Source: Enterocloster clostridioformis
GTDB lineage: Bacteria; Bacillota; Clostridia; Lachnospirales; Lachnospiraceae
Assembly: GCF_020297485.1 (NCBI RefSeq)
Contig: NZ_JAIWZC010000001.1
Span: forward strand, 2,914,001 to 2,978,000
Length of the DNA: 64,000 nucleotides
Direction of reading: 5' to 3'
In this document: piece after piece, positions 45,965-54,423 of the stretch
Layout of the letters: each line of letters opens with the position of its first letter
How positions within the stretch are numbered: position 1 is the first letter of the stretch
Notes under the pieces: model-generated
Told to the model about the DNA's origin: nothing
Databases searched by the model: none
The model's input: only the letters and a program-made list of their open reading frames with translations
Made by a program: the position numbers and the translations under genes

Positions 45965-47341
45965 ATGAAAAAACAGATCAAAGTTCTGGCTGTATTATCC
46001 ACTGCCATGTTCATGGCAGCAGTAACCCCTAACTTCATCGGCACCGCTTCCACTGCTTACGCAAAAAACGTGGGCTGGACAGAGGAAAACGGCAACTGGT
46101 ATTACTATGATTCTTACGGCGAGGCAATCACCGATACCTGGAAGAAGAATGGCGATGACTGGTACTACCTGGATTCAGACGGAATCCGCGCCGCAGACAG
46201 ACAGATTGATGAGTATTACGTAGGAGAAGACGGAAAACGCGTCAGCATGAAGTGGGTTTCCGTGGAAAATGAAGATTTCTGGGATGAGGACGATGCTCCT
46301 GAATTCCTGTACTACTATTATGGAAGGGACGGCAAGGCCCTGACCTCCAGATGGGCTTCCATAGACGGAAGCTGGTACTATTTCAACGAGGACGGCATCA
46401 TGCAGACCGGCTCCATCACCGTAGATGGTTACAACTACTATCTTGGCGAGGACGGCAGCAGGAAGACCGGCTGGATTCTTATGGCAGATGAAACCGATGA
46501 TCCGGAATACGTTGAATCATGGTACTACTTCGACAATACGGGCAAGCGTATTGAAAATGAAGTTGACAAAAAGATTGACGGCCAGTACTACACCTTTGTG
46601 GACGGCCGCATGCAGACAGGCTGGTACAAGCTTCCTGTCCAGGCAGCAGCAGAGTCCGGCGAGGCCCAGACAGCAACCCCTTCCGAGGCAGCGCCAGCGG
46701 CTGAGCAGACCGCAGCCGGCTATCAGTACTACGATGAGGACGGAAAGCGCGCTTCCGGATGGAGAACCATCGAAGGCGTGGAAGGCCTCAGCGAGGAAGC
46801 TGAACTTTACCGTTTCTACTTCAAGAACGGCAAACCGTACCATGCAGAAAAAGGCCTTGAACTGTTCACCATTGACTCCGGAAAATATGCTTTTAACACA
46901 AAGGGTGAAATGCAGACCGGCAAGAAGGTGGTAAACCTGGAGGACGGAAACGTGGCTAACTTCTACTTTGATGAAGAGGGCGTCATGAAGACCGGCAAGC
47001 AGGTCATCTTCGATGAGGACTTAGGCGAGACACAGAACTGGTATTTCCACACAGACGGCTCCAGAAAGGGCCAGGGCTTCCACGGCATCAAGGACAATGT
47101 GCTGTATGTATACGGCCTGCGTCAGGAAGCCGACAAGGACCTGCGCTTTGCGCCTGTAGAGTTAAATGGCAATCAGTATCTTGTAAACAGCAACGGCGCC
47201 GTACAGAAGGCCACATCTTCCTCCAAATCAAACGCTATGCCTGAGCTTGGCAGCGGCTACAAGGATTTCATGGATGAGAATGACAAAGTATGGACCGTAA
47301 ACACAGAAGGTGTCATCCAGTCTCAGAACACCGCCCAGTAA
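45965..47341 (+). CDS. Secreted cell-wall-binding repeat protein, second copy
   Basis: A 458-aa exported protein. The signal peptide is MKKQIKVLAVLSTAMFMAAV and on to about residue 33 (TAYAKN). Repeats of the GNWYYYDSYGEAITDTWKKN and GSWYYFNEDGIMQTGSITVD type fill the rest, interrupted by a Glu/Ala/Pro-rich linker (about 225-255). Similar in layout to the protein at 15246, with the same conserved C-terminal block (FHGIKDNVLYVYG versus VNGVKDNYLYYKG). AAGGAGAG precedes the ATG. It probably decorates the wall near or through the glycan made by the adjacent cluster. Confidence 0.85.
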   Translation: MKKQIKVLAVLSTAMFMAAVTPNFIGTASTAYAKNVGWTEENGNWYYYDSYGEAITDTWKKNGDDWYYLDSDGIRAADRQIDEYYVGEDGKRVSMKWVSVENEDFWDEDDAPEFLYYYYGRDGKALTSRWASIDGSWYYFNEDGIMQTGSITVDGYNYYLGEDGSRKTGWILMADETDDPEYVESWYYFDNTGKRIENEVDKKIDGQYYTFVDGRMQTGWYKLPVQAAAESGEAQTATPSEAAPAAEQTAAGYQYYDEDGKRASGWRTIEGVEGLSEEAELYRFYFKNGKPYHAEKGLELFTIDSGKYAFNTKGEMQTGKKVVNLEDGNVANFYFDEEGVMKTGKQVIFDEDLGETQNWYFHTDGSRKGQGFHGIKDNVLYVYGLRQEADKDLRFAPVELNGNQYLVNSNGAVQKATSSSKSNAMPELGSGYKDFMDENDKVWTVNTEGVIQSQNTAQ

Positions 47342-47398
47342 CACGCACACAGCAACCATAAGACCGCCCCTTCATCCGTTCGTTTCACCGGCGGTCCA

Positions 47399-47431
47399 CG
47401 GCAGACTAACCAATTAGTCTGCCGTTTTTTT
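47399..47431 (+). terminator. Terminator of the second cell-wall-binding repeat gene
   Basis: A perfect 11-bp stem CGGCAGACTAA/TTAGTCTGCCG with loop CCAA and T7, 57 bp after the stop. Confidence 0.95.
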
Positions 47432-47531
47432 GTCCAATCTGACGAATTTACAAAAATCGCGGAAAAAAGTGTTATATTTTGCGATTTGAAACGCTATATA
47501 TATTAATAAGTATTGATCAGGAGAGGATATT

Positions 47532-48065
47532 ATGAGAGAACTTGCTGTTTTTTATTGCCCCAAATGCGGACACTATGCCTACTATCAGACATCCCGTCAT
47601 CCTCAGTGCCCAAAATGCGGCGCTCAGGAAGCCATGTACATGGTCAGGATGCATTACACGGAATTCATGCGGATGTCCTGTGATGAGCGTGACGAATTTC
47701 TCTCCAGGGAAATCCTGAAGACCAATCCGTCCCTAATCACCCGGCTGACCGAACCCCACAAGCGCTACAACAGCCGGGAAATCATTGCTGAAATGAACAA
47801 CGTAATCATGAACCTGGATATAGAGAACAAGATTCTCAGCGATACGGTGAAATGGATGCACGATACCATATGGGAACTGATGCATGAAAAACGGGAATCC
47901 GGCCAGGACAAAATCTCCGCCTGCGGGGGCTGCCGGGACCGGCAGCCATCGGAGAAATCCATGGAGGGAACAGTGGAAACGGAACAAACCGAGGCAGCTT
48001 GCAGTGAGGCCGCTGCCGCCGATATGTCGCAGACCACCGTGCCGGAAAAGGGACAGGAAGAATAG
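47532..48065 (+). CDS. Zinc-ribbon protein of unknown function
   Basis: A 177-aa protein not assigned to a named family. Residues 9-29 are a zinc ribbon (YCPKCG and CPKCG, Cys9, Cys12, Cys26, Cys29); residues 80-125 look like an amphipathic or coiled-coil helix (IAEMNNVIMNLDIENKILSD); the C-terminal 45 residues are Glu/Ala/Ser-rich and disordered, with a Cys pair (CGGC). GGAGAGG lies upstream. A 7-bp inverted repeat AAATCGC/GCGATTT spans about 47454-47488 in its upstream region. Confidence 0.65.
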   Translation: MRELAVFYCPKCGHYAYYQTSRHPQCPKCGAQEAMYMVRMHYTEFMRMSCDERDEFLSREILKTNPSLITRLTEPHKRYNSREIIAEMNNVIMNLDIENKILSDTVKWMHDTIWELMHEKRESGQDKISACGGCRDRQPSEKSMEGTVETEQTEAACSEAAAADMSQTTVPEKGQEE

Positions 48066-48212
48066 CTGGCTGCAAATCCGAAAAAGCCAAATCTGAAAAA
48101 CATATAAATTTCCAATTTTATATATCTTTTGTGCAAATAGTGCGTTATAATAGTATATATAAGAGATGTTTTGTGCACATTTATACTTTTAAGGTTGGAA
48201 AGGAGTGGAACT

Positions 48213-48818
48213 ATGAGCCATAAGATTATCACTATAGCCCGCCAGTTCGGCAGCGGAGGCCATGAAGCCGCCCAAAGGCTGTCAGAGCAGCTGGGGATTC
48301 CTCTCTATGACCGGAATCTGGTGGAGATGGCCGCCGAACGGATGGGACATTCTCCTGTAAGCGTTGAAAAGGCAGACGAGTCCGCACTGTCCTCCTTCCT
48401 GGCCGTCTATCAGATTCCCAAGGAGCCTAATTCCGTGACCGGGTATGGATTGTCTCTGAATGACAGCACTTATGTCACCCAGACCATTATTATAGAAGCC
48501 CTGGCCCAAAAGGGTCCCTGCATCATCGTGGGCCGCTGCGGCGATTACGTGCATCGCAGCTATCCTGACCTGATAGACGTATTTATCTATGCCGATATGG
48601 AAGACCGGGTGCGCCGGATTATGGATCGCTACAGTTTTTCAGAGAGGGATGCTGTCAACGCCATCAAGTCCACGGACCGCCGGCGCAAAAACTATTATGA
48701 AAACTACACCAAACGCAAATGGGGCAGCATTGAGTCCCACCAGATGCTCTTAAACATCAGCAAGCTTGGAATGGACAAGACCGTAAGAATCATCAGGGGA
48801 ATCTACGAAACTCCCTAA
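48213..48818 (+). CDS. Cytidylate-kinase-like protein
   Basis: A 201-aa P-loop protein of the Cytidylate_kin2 family. The start MSHKIITIARQFGSGG follows AAAGGAG; an upstream ATG is not preceded by a site. The P-loop-like stretch is ARQFGSGGHEAAQ, with IIVGRCGDYV and the lid region DRRRKNYYENYTKRKWGS. It is probably a small-molecule or nucleotide kinase; the substrate is unknown. A TATAAT lies about 65 bp upstream. Confidence 0.82.
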   Translation: MSHKIITIARQFGSGGHEAAQRLSEQLGIPLYDRNLVEMAAERMGHSPVSVEKADESALSSFLAVYQIPKEPNSVTGYGLSLNDSTYVTQTIIIEALAQKGPCIIVGRCGDYVHRSYPDLIDVFIYADMEDRVRRIMDRYSFSERDAVNAIKSTDRRRKNYYENYTKRKWGSIESHQMLLNISKLGMDKTVRIIRGIYETP

Positions 48819-48840
48819 GCCTGTTCCCAACGGTCCATAA

Positions 48841-48896
48841 AAGGCAGGCGTCTGAAGGTGTTTTATTTCCTTCGGGCGCCTGCCTTGTATTTGTAC
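48841..48896. terminator. Bidirectional hairpin between convergent genes
   Basis: Long imperfect stem AAGGCAGGCG...GAAGG/CCTTC...GCGCCTGCCTT, between the kinase-like gene and the LytTR gene. It can serve both. Confidence 0.7.
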
Positions 48897-48912
48897 GTCT
48901 GTTTCTCTTTTT

Positions 48913-49659
48913 TTATTCCCCGGACTTATCTCCCGGTCCCATCCCTGTCTTTGAAATATACCCCTCATAGCGCCTCAGCGCATTCTCCTTAAAGGGCGCG
49001 CTGACCGTAAATTCCGAACCGTCAAACAGAGTCACCATGCGTACGCTGAAGGTTGCCACATATCTGAGATTTACGGCATAGGACTTATGCAGCCGTATGA
49101 AACCAGCCTGCTCCATATTGATTTTGGAAAACAAATTTTCTAAGGTGGAATAGCAATGATATGTATGGCCGGCAGTCACAATCTTTACCCGCCGGTTATC
49201 ACCTTCAAAATAGAGGATGTCTTTTAAAGGTATTCTGTAAACGGTCCGGCTTGATTTGAATTCAAAGATTCCGGCATCACCCTCTATCTTTTCGCAAGCT
49301 TTATAAAATACATTCTGGAAGTCCTCGGGCCTGATTGGCTTCTTTAAAAAATGAAAGGGCTGGAACTGGAATAAATCCAGCGCATATTCATCCCCGTAAG
49401 CCGACATATAGACAATCATGCTCGCATCATTGCCCAGCTCCTCCCGTATGAACCTGCCCAGTTCAATTCCGCTCCTGTCCCTCATCACAATGTCCAGAAA
49501 AATCAAATCATAATGCCGTTCCTTAAGTGCTTCCTCAAACTCCTTACCGGTGTTGAATATCTCCACCTCCAGCCTGCGTCCCTCTTTCCATCGTCTGATA
49601 TAGTCCTCCAGCTGGCTGCACACCTGAAAGTCATCATCACATATTGCTATCTGTATCAT
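48913..49659 (-). CDS. LytTR-type response regulator
   Basis: A 248-aa transcription regulator. The receiver domain has the acidic cluster ICDDD (8-10), the phosphoacceptor Asp56 (LIFLDIVM) and Lys in FLKKPIR. The LytTR DNA-binding domain (about 135-240) has LYFEGDNRRVKIVTAG and GFIRLHKSYAVNLRYV. The start MIQIAICDDD is chosen over an ATG seven codons upstream. No histidine kinase gene is adjacent, so its partner is elsewhere. Confidence 0.9.
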   Translation of the reverse strand: MIQIAICDDDFQVCSQLEDYIRRWKEGRRLEVEIFNTGKEFEEALKERHYDLIFLDIVMRDRSGIELGRFIREELGNDASMIVYMSAYGDEYALDLFQFQPFHFLKKPIRPEDFQNVFYKACEKIEGDAGIFEFKSSRTVYRIPLKDILYFEGDNRRVKIVTAGHTYHCYSTLENLFSKINMEQAGFIRLHKSYAVNLRYVATFSVRMVTLFDGSEFTVSAPFKENALRRYEGYISKTGMGPGDKSGE

Positions 49660-49768
49660 GCACCTGTCCCCGTACTGCAATTTTAATCTCTAGTATTTTA
49701 CACCCCCCTGGTATTATTTCTGTTAAAATGTTGAAAAAAGGCGATTACTCGTTGAAATTTGTCAAAAA

Positions 49769-50392
49769 TCATCCTCCCAGGGTAATATCCTGGGCCGCAT
49801 ACCACTTAAGGGCATCTTCCACATGTTCCCTCCTAAAGTCCGGCCAGTAGTCATCCACCACATAGAAATCAGAGTAAACGGACTGCACAGGCAGAAAACC
49901 AGAAAGACGCCGCCTTCCTCCCCACCGTATAATCAGGTCGATTCTGGAAACCTCAGACGTCTTAAGCCCCGGCCCTATGGCTCCATCCTTATATCCCAAA
50001 TCCCACTCCCAGCTGTAATTCACCAGAAAGTTAATCTTCATTCCGCCTTTTCCAAAATCATGTCTGGCGGTAAAGGGAAGAAGCTCTTGGGGAAACATGG
50101 GGGATTTTGTATTTCCCAGCACAAGCAGGCTGGCGTCTTCCTTTGCCAGCTCCTCTACCGCTGCCACGCAGGCCCTGGTAAATGCCTGTCTCTGGACCGA
50201 GGGCCGCTTTGTGTTATCTGCCGTAAAACCATAAAAGGACATTTCGCCAATGCCCAGTTCCCGGCACATACGGTACAGGGACATTCCGGGTGAGATTCCG
50301 TGTACATACCCCTCTGATTTATCCATTCCCTGGCCTTTGGCCCATCTCCGGTTTCCATCCGGGATGATTCCGATGTGTTTTGGCAGTCTCAT
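49769..50392 (-). CDS. Short undecaprenyl-diphosphate-synthase-like protein
   Basis: A 207-aa cis-prenyltransferase homologue. The diphosphate-binding Asp12 is in IIPDGNRRWAK; SFYGFTADNTKRP and IDLIIRWGGRRRLSGF match the substrate pocket and the conserved (T/R)xGGxxRxSxF-type motif. UppS proteins are about 240-250 aa, so this one lacks part of the middle helices, and its product length may differ. It is a single gene; the housekeeping uppS is probably elsewhere. Confidence 0.8.
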   Translation of the reverse strand: MRLPKHIGIIPDGNRRWAKGQGMDKSEGYVHGISPGMSLYRMCRELGIGEMSFYGFTADNTKRPSVQRQAFTRACVAAVEELAKEDASLLVLGNTKSPMFPQELLPFTARHDFGKGGMKINFLVNYSWEWDLGYKDGAIGPGLKTSEVSRIDLIIRWGGRRRLSGFLPVQSVYSDFYVVDDYWPDFRREHVEDALKWYAAQDITLGG

Positions 50393-50506
50393 ACCATCTC
50401 CTCCGTTCCTGCTTCTATATGGAAAGTATGGTCTTAAATGGAAAATCTATACCAAAGGCAGCGGCAGTGTGTCAGTCCTCCATGATTTTCTTCGGCTTAT
50501 CCGTAA

Positions 50507-51508
50507 TCAGATTATCCGCCCTGGCTTTCCTGTCAGCTGCATCAATTCCGCATCGTGAAACCCAAGGCGCATCTGGCCGTCGTCAGCAGGGCGGACGGCT
50601 GACTTCATCTCCCGCTCCGTAATCCGTTCCTCCCCTGTCAGCCGGCCGCACAGAAGCGGCGATTCCGGGTCATGCATCCTGCGGTTGGCTTCCACCTGAG
50701 CCGGACTGAAATTCGCATAACAATACCTGCAGAAATGGGAACAGGTGTTGTAAGCGCCGATATCCACGCTCTTGACACAACCGCATTCCTCCCTCTGGGC
50801 AGGGTCCTTCCTTACCGCCAAAAGCCGGCCCAGCAATCCGGCAATCAGCTGGTCATCTATGCATTTTCCCTTCTGAATATGGAATCCGGACAAATCCCCT
50901 GCCTCTGAACATGTCCTTATGGTCATGCCATGCCTTTCTGCCTCCGGACCCATGAAGGATGCCAGGGATACTATATCCTCCCCTGTCATTGTACTGGGCT
51001 GAATCTGTTCCATCCGGCCTTTTATTTTCCGGTACATATCCAGGAAACTGATAACACAGGTATGGGTGTACCCTTCCAGGCTGCCGCACAGCCGGGAAAA
51101 CCATTGGAAATGGTATTCCCTGGTATAGGACGGACTGAGAAGCACCGGATCATACCTCCATATGACCCGCTCAGGCCCCAGCCTGCAGGACAGCTCACCA
51201 AAGGTCCTCACCAGCTCATTCTTATGGGGAAGTCCCGGTTCCACATCCGTCCCATAGGGTGTCAAGGTGAATTGGAAATAATAAGGATACCCCAGCCGGT
51301 CCAGAACAGAAAGCCTCTCCATCATAGGGCCCGGGTCCTTTGTCCAGAACACAAAGCAGTCCACTGTATCCGGACTCAGAAGAATCTTGCTGACCTGCCT
51401 GGGATTCATGGGATTCTTTACATACAGGTACCCTTCCTCCAGCCGTCTGAAAAACCAGTCTGAATAAAACGCGGGGATATCTGTCCTTCTGCTGGCACTG
51501 ACGATCAT
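50507..51508 (-). CDS. DUF1848 protein
   Basis: A 333-aa cytosolic protein. The start MIVSASRRTDIPAFYSDWFF has GGGAGG seven bases upstream. The N-terminal motif SRRTDIPAFY and FVFWTKDPGPM are typical of DUF1848, and the C-terminal cysteines (CGCVKSVDIGAYNTCSHFCR) suggest an iron-sulfur cluster. The fold resembles radical SAM-related TIM barrels. No function is known to me. Confidence 0.85.
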   Translation of the reverse strand: MIVSASRRTDIPAFYSDWFFRRLEEGYLYVKNPMNPRQVSKILLSPDTVDCFVFWTKDPGPMMERLSVLDRLGYPYYFQFTLTPYGTDVEPGLPHKNELVRTFGELSCRLGPERVIWRYDPVLLSPSYTREYHFQWFSRLCGSLEGYTHTCVISFLDMYRKIKGRMEQIQPSTMTGEDIVSLASFMGPEAERHGMTIRTCSEAGDLSGFHIQKGKCIDDQLIAGLLGRLLAVRKDPAQREECGCVKSVDIGAYNTCSHFCRYCYANFSPAQVEANRRMHDPESPLLCGRLTGEERITEREMKSAVRPADDGQMRLGFHDAELMQLTGKPGRII

Positions 51509-51722
51509 GGCGGGGCCTCCCTTCTTTGGCTTACGTGGCAATCTGTGTAGTCTAATAGTAAGTGCCTGGTATGACAGTGAACTAAAGTCCTATGATCCAA
51601 AAGCCACTGTTTTGTTGACCGTATTGCCTTATAGGCATTCGCAGTCATTCCCACCAAATCTTTACAAATTGATTTTTTCTTCGATTTCATTTGCAGGCAT
51701 GACAAAGACCTCCTTTCCATTG

Positions 51723-52739
51723 CTACAGTCCGAATCGTTGCATTCCTAACATAAATTCATCCAACCCCCGCAATCTTTTTACTCTGCGGAGCTTGATTTT
51801 ACACACATCACATATCTGCTCTAATCCCGCTTCCACAATTATATTCGATACTCTTATCTCCTTTGGTGATCCAAATTGGAATATAAAACCTATCAGGATT
51901 TCTGCTAACATTACAATCGGATCATCATCCGGTTCTAACATTTCAAATTTGATGATTGTTCCTGTATTTGCATCTCCCAACAATGACAATGCCGGATTCC
52001 CGGGACGTTCATATTTCTTATCCGCAACAGATACACCCAGTACTGATACATCCGCCTCTAAAACGGCATCACATTTAGGAGCTTTCGCAAGGTCTGAAAG
52101 CAATTCCTCATCTGTGATAAGCAAATTGCCAAATTGAAATGATGTAAATGGTAAAGGTGCCTCACCAAAATTCCATGTCTTTTTGTCTTTTCCAAATGAA
52201 AATAGAAACATATTCCCATGTTCAAAATCAACTTTAATATCGGTCTCGTTATAATAACGCAATGCCAATTCTAAATCCTGAAGATAAGTGCTCATCCGAA
52301 GCACCTCAGATTCATCCATATTATATGGATAATATCCAGGCTCAAAAGACAGAAAGTAAAGCCACTGATTTTTACCGCGGTATGAGTAACCTAAGTCTTT
52401 GATAAGCTTTCTCTGCTTACCGGTTAGTTCCTCGCGATTTCCCCAATAGCATGTAAGATTTTTCTGATTAAACATGGCATATTCCGGTTTCAGATTCATA
52501 CTCTGCTGCATTGGAAGCATCAGAAAACTGTTAAGACCTTCATAGCCCTCATAAACAGCTATACCATAACAGTCTCCGCCCCGACCAAGTATACTATAAA
52601 ATACAGTGTCCTCCTTAGCGCCACTTCTGACAGCAATCAAATCCATATCCCAAAGCTTTTCCCATGGTTTCAATTCTTTTATACGGGTTGCTACTTCATA
52701 CAACTGTTTCCATTGTTCTAACAACGCTTCTTTTCTCAT
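51723..52739 (-). CDS. Hypothetical protein in an AT-rich patch
   Basis: A 338-aa protein without signal peptide or membrane helices. It may belong to a family annotated DUF7309/DUF6930 (motifs GDCYGIAVYEGYEGLNSFLM, FMLGMQRFGL at the end), but I am not sure. Codons are clearly richer in A and T than in the flanking genes, pointing to acquisition. Its ATG lies four bases after the YkgJ-like gene, so the two are an operon. GGAG precedes the start. Confidence 0.65.
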   Translation of the reverse strand: MRKEALLEQWKQLYEVATRIKELKPWEKLWDMDLIAVRSGAKEDTVFYSILGRGGDCYGIAVYEGYEGLNSFLMLPMQQSMNLKPEYAMFNQKNLTCYWGNREELTGKQRKLIKDLGYSYRGKNQWLYFLSFEPGYYPYNMDESEVLRMSTYLQDLELALRYYNETDIKVDFEHGNMFLFSFGKDKKTWNFGEAPLPFTSFQFGNLLITDEELLSDLAKAPKCDAVLEADVSVLGVSVADKKYERPGNPALSLLGDANTGTIIKFEMLEPDDDPIVMLAEILIGFIFQFGSPKEIRVSNIIVEAGLEQICDVCKIKLRRVKRLRGLDEFMLGMQRFGL

Positions 52740-52743
52740 GTGT

Positions 52744-53250
52744 CTATCTCCTTCTGAATCCGTACTCCTGTTTCAGTCTTTCAAATATCTCAAAAGCTAC
52801 CGGGCATATGGCGACAGTGTCCAACATGCCAAGCAAGCTACATAACCGTTCCGGCTGGTCTGTATATGGATACTTCTTGCAGCTATCCGGTTTGCAATCC
52901 CCTAATTTACAGTTGCCATCTTCCTGTAAAAAATCACAGGGCATATGCTTTGTATGATATCCAATACCGCACGCTTCTTTTTCCAAAAAGAAATCTATGA
53001 ATTGCTCAACTGTAATACCCAAATATTCCGCATCTTTTTCAACATCCTCTTCCGGAATACTACCCTTATACATTTTACAACAATTCCTACACTTATTGCA
53101 ATCATAATCAGCAAACAATTCTTTATGCAATCTCAGAAATTGTTTATCCAGTTCCTCTTCATCCGCATGTCCCTTCAAGAAACTACGGAATTTGTAATTC
53201 TCATCTTCTCTTTTCTTGGCTTCCATTCCTATCTTGTCTGGATGTATCAT
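52744..53250 (-). CDS. YkgJ-type cysteine-cluster protein
   Basis: A 168-aa protein with the YkgJ arrangement: CNKCRNCCKMYKG, then CDFLQEDGNCKLGDCKP and CKKYPY, giving some ten cysteines for a metal or Fe-S site (zinc/iron chelating family). It precedes the hypothetical gene at 51723 by four bases. AT-rich as its neighbour. AGGAGG precedes the ATG. Confidence 0.85.
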   Translation of the reverse strand: MIHPDKIGMEAKKREDENYKFRSFLKGHADEEELDKQFLRLHKELFADYDCNKCRNCCKMYKGSIPEEDVEKDAEYLGITVEQFIDFFLEKEACGIGYHTKHMPCDFLQEDGNCKLGDCKPDSCKKYPYTDQPERLCSLLGMLDTVAICPVAFEIFERLKQEYGFRRR

Positions 53251-53310
53251 AAGACGCCTCCTATCCTTGCTTTTATCGTCGGTTTTTCCTTATTGAACTG
53301 GTTGTAATAT

Positions 53311-53763
53311 TCAGCCCCAGATCCTCATCCTACCGGAAAGCTTGATATTGGCGCCTTCCAGCATCTTCTGGAGACTGTTCAGCTCCCTGGTACGTTCCCC
53401 AACAGGGCTTTTGCGGTAACGTACAAGTTCACGTAGTTCGCGCTGATCTTTATCAGGGATATAGCTTGGCTGGAGCAATCCGTGCTGCAGAAGATCAGCA
53501 ATCCATTCCGCATCCTTTACATCAGTTTTCCGACCCGGAACAGCTTTCATATGGCTGGCATTTACCACCATTGCATTCAGGTCAGACGCTTCCTGCACAT
53601 CCATCCGCTCAAGATGTTCACGGATAAACAGGCTGTCGCTGTGGATGTTCTGTTCATAAACCTTTGCCCAGGATTTTTCCAATGCTTTTTGTTCCCTGGA
53701 TGTTAAAACGGAAAAACTGTCTGTAAGAGACAGCTGTTGGTAAGTGTTTTCCTTGAATGACAT
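53311..53763 (-). pseudogene. Mosaic transposase remnant (IS1182 and IS110 parts)
   Basis: A 150-codon open frame that is not a functional transposase. Codons 1-33 (MSFKENTYQQLSLTDSFSVL and on to SWAKV) match the N-terminus of IS1182 transposases; YEQNIHSDSLFIREHLERM matches their middle, some 260 residues further on in a full protein; from about VVNASHMKAVPGRKTDVKDAEWI to LEGANIKLSG it is the N-terminal DEDD region of an IS110 transposase, then it stops. So at least two in-frame deletions/fusions occurred. Confidence 0.75.
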
Positions 53764-53882
53764 AGAGAATACCTTCTTTCGTAAGCTATCTCTATTATAC
53801 AGCAAATGCGTGTATTATGCTTGTGCATACTACAAAATATATGAACTTTTCAAGGTGCTATAGTTGGGCTTTTGACCCCAAC
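53764..53882 (-). mobile_element. Left end of the IS1182-like remnant
   Basis: Upstream of the MSFKEN start the minus strand has GTTGGGGTCAAAAGCCCAAC (53863-53882), a terminal-repeat-like sequence, and a TATAAT near 53795. The opposite end is missing, so the element cannot move. The next 110 bp to the cupin gene hold only AT-rich sequence without recognisable features. Confidence 0.5.
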
Positions 53883-53992
53883 ATCATAATAGGTCTCCTT
53901 ATGATAATAGATTTTACCATAGAAGACCTATTGCCTGATAGCTATTTACAGAAAAACTTTCATACTCTCGGATTCAACTATTCTTACCCGTA

Positions 53993-54370
53993 TTATTTTA
54001 TCTCCCCGCTCTGCTCCTTGGCCCAGTGGTCCACCACAATACCGGGAGCATACACAAACATCATGTGCAGTTCCTCTTCCCCTGTGTTATACAGAGAATG
54101 TTTTAGATTACTTGGAATAAAAATACAGTCGCCTTCCTTTACCGGCTGTTTCTCGCCGTCTACCTCCATCTCCCCATGCCCTTTAAGAATCGTGTAGGAC
54201 TCCACAGTCTCATGGTCGTGCTCCGGTATACCGCCGCCTCTATACACCACCACATAGCCCTGGCAGAATTTGCTGCCCTCCATGGCGCCATTCTGGCCCA
54301 GGATTACCCTGGTGCGTCTGCCGGCCGGAAATTCGGTTCCCTCTATGTCCCATATATTTACTTTTTCCAT
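53993..54370 (-). CDS. Cupin-domain protein
   Basis: A 125-aa single cupin. Metal-binding motif 1 is PEHDHETVESYTILKGHGEM (His, His, Glu) and motif 2 is PSNLKHSLYN (His). It is the last gene of the LacI-linked locus, 53 bp after lacI-family gene, and may act on the same sugar-like compound as an isomerase or sensor. Substrate not known. Confidence 0.82.
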   Translation of the reverse strand: MEKVNIWDIEGTEFPAGRRTRVILGQNGAMEGSKFCQGYVVVYRGGGIPEHDHETVESYTILKGHGEMEVDGEKQPVKEGDCIFIPSNLKHSLYNTGEEELHMMFVYAPGIVVDHWAKEQSGEIK

Positions 54371-54399
54371 TTTATTCCTCCAGATTGTCTGGAACGTGA

Positions 54400-54416
54400 C
54401 TGAAAATCGCTTTCAG
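54400..54416. promoter_or_regulatory. LacI-type operator candidate before the cupin gene
   Basis: CTGAAAATCGCTTTCAG is a palindrome with perfect CTGAAA/TTTCAG arms, close to the two operators at 60498 and 60538 but with one extra central base. A second short palindrome TCCAGATTGTCTGGA (54380-54394) adjoins it. Confidence 0.5.
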
Positions 54417-54423
54417 ACACACT

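Noticed and set aside
53817..54197. A plus-strand frame right of the IS1182 end
   Set aside because: It overlaps the cupin gene on the other strand and has no convincing start signal; a transposase fragment was considered but not supported.
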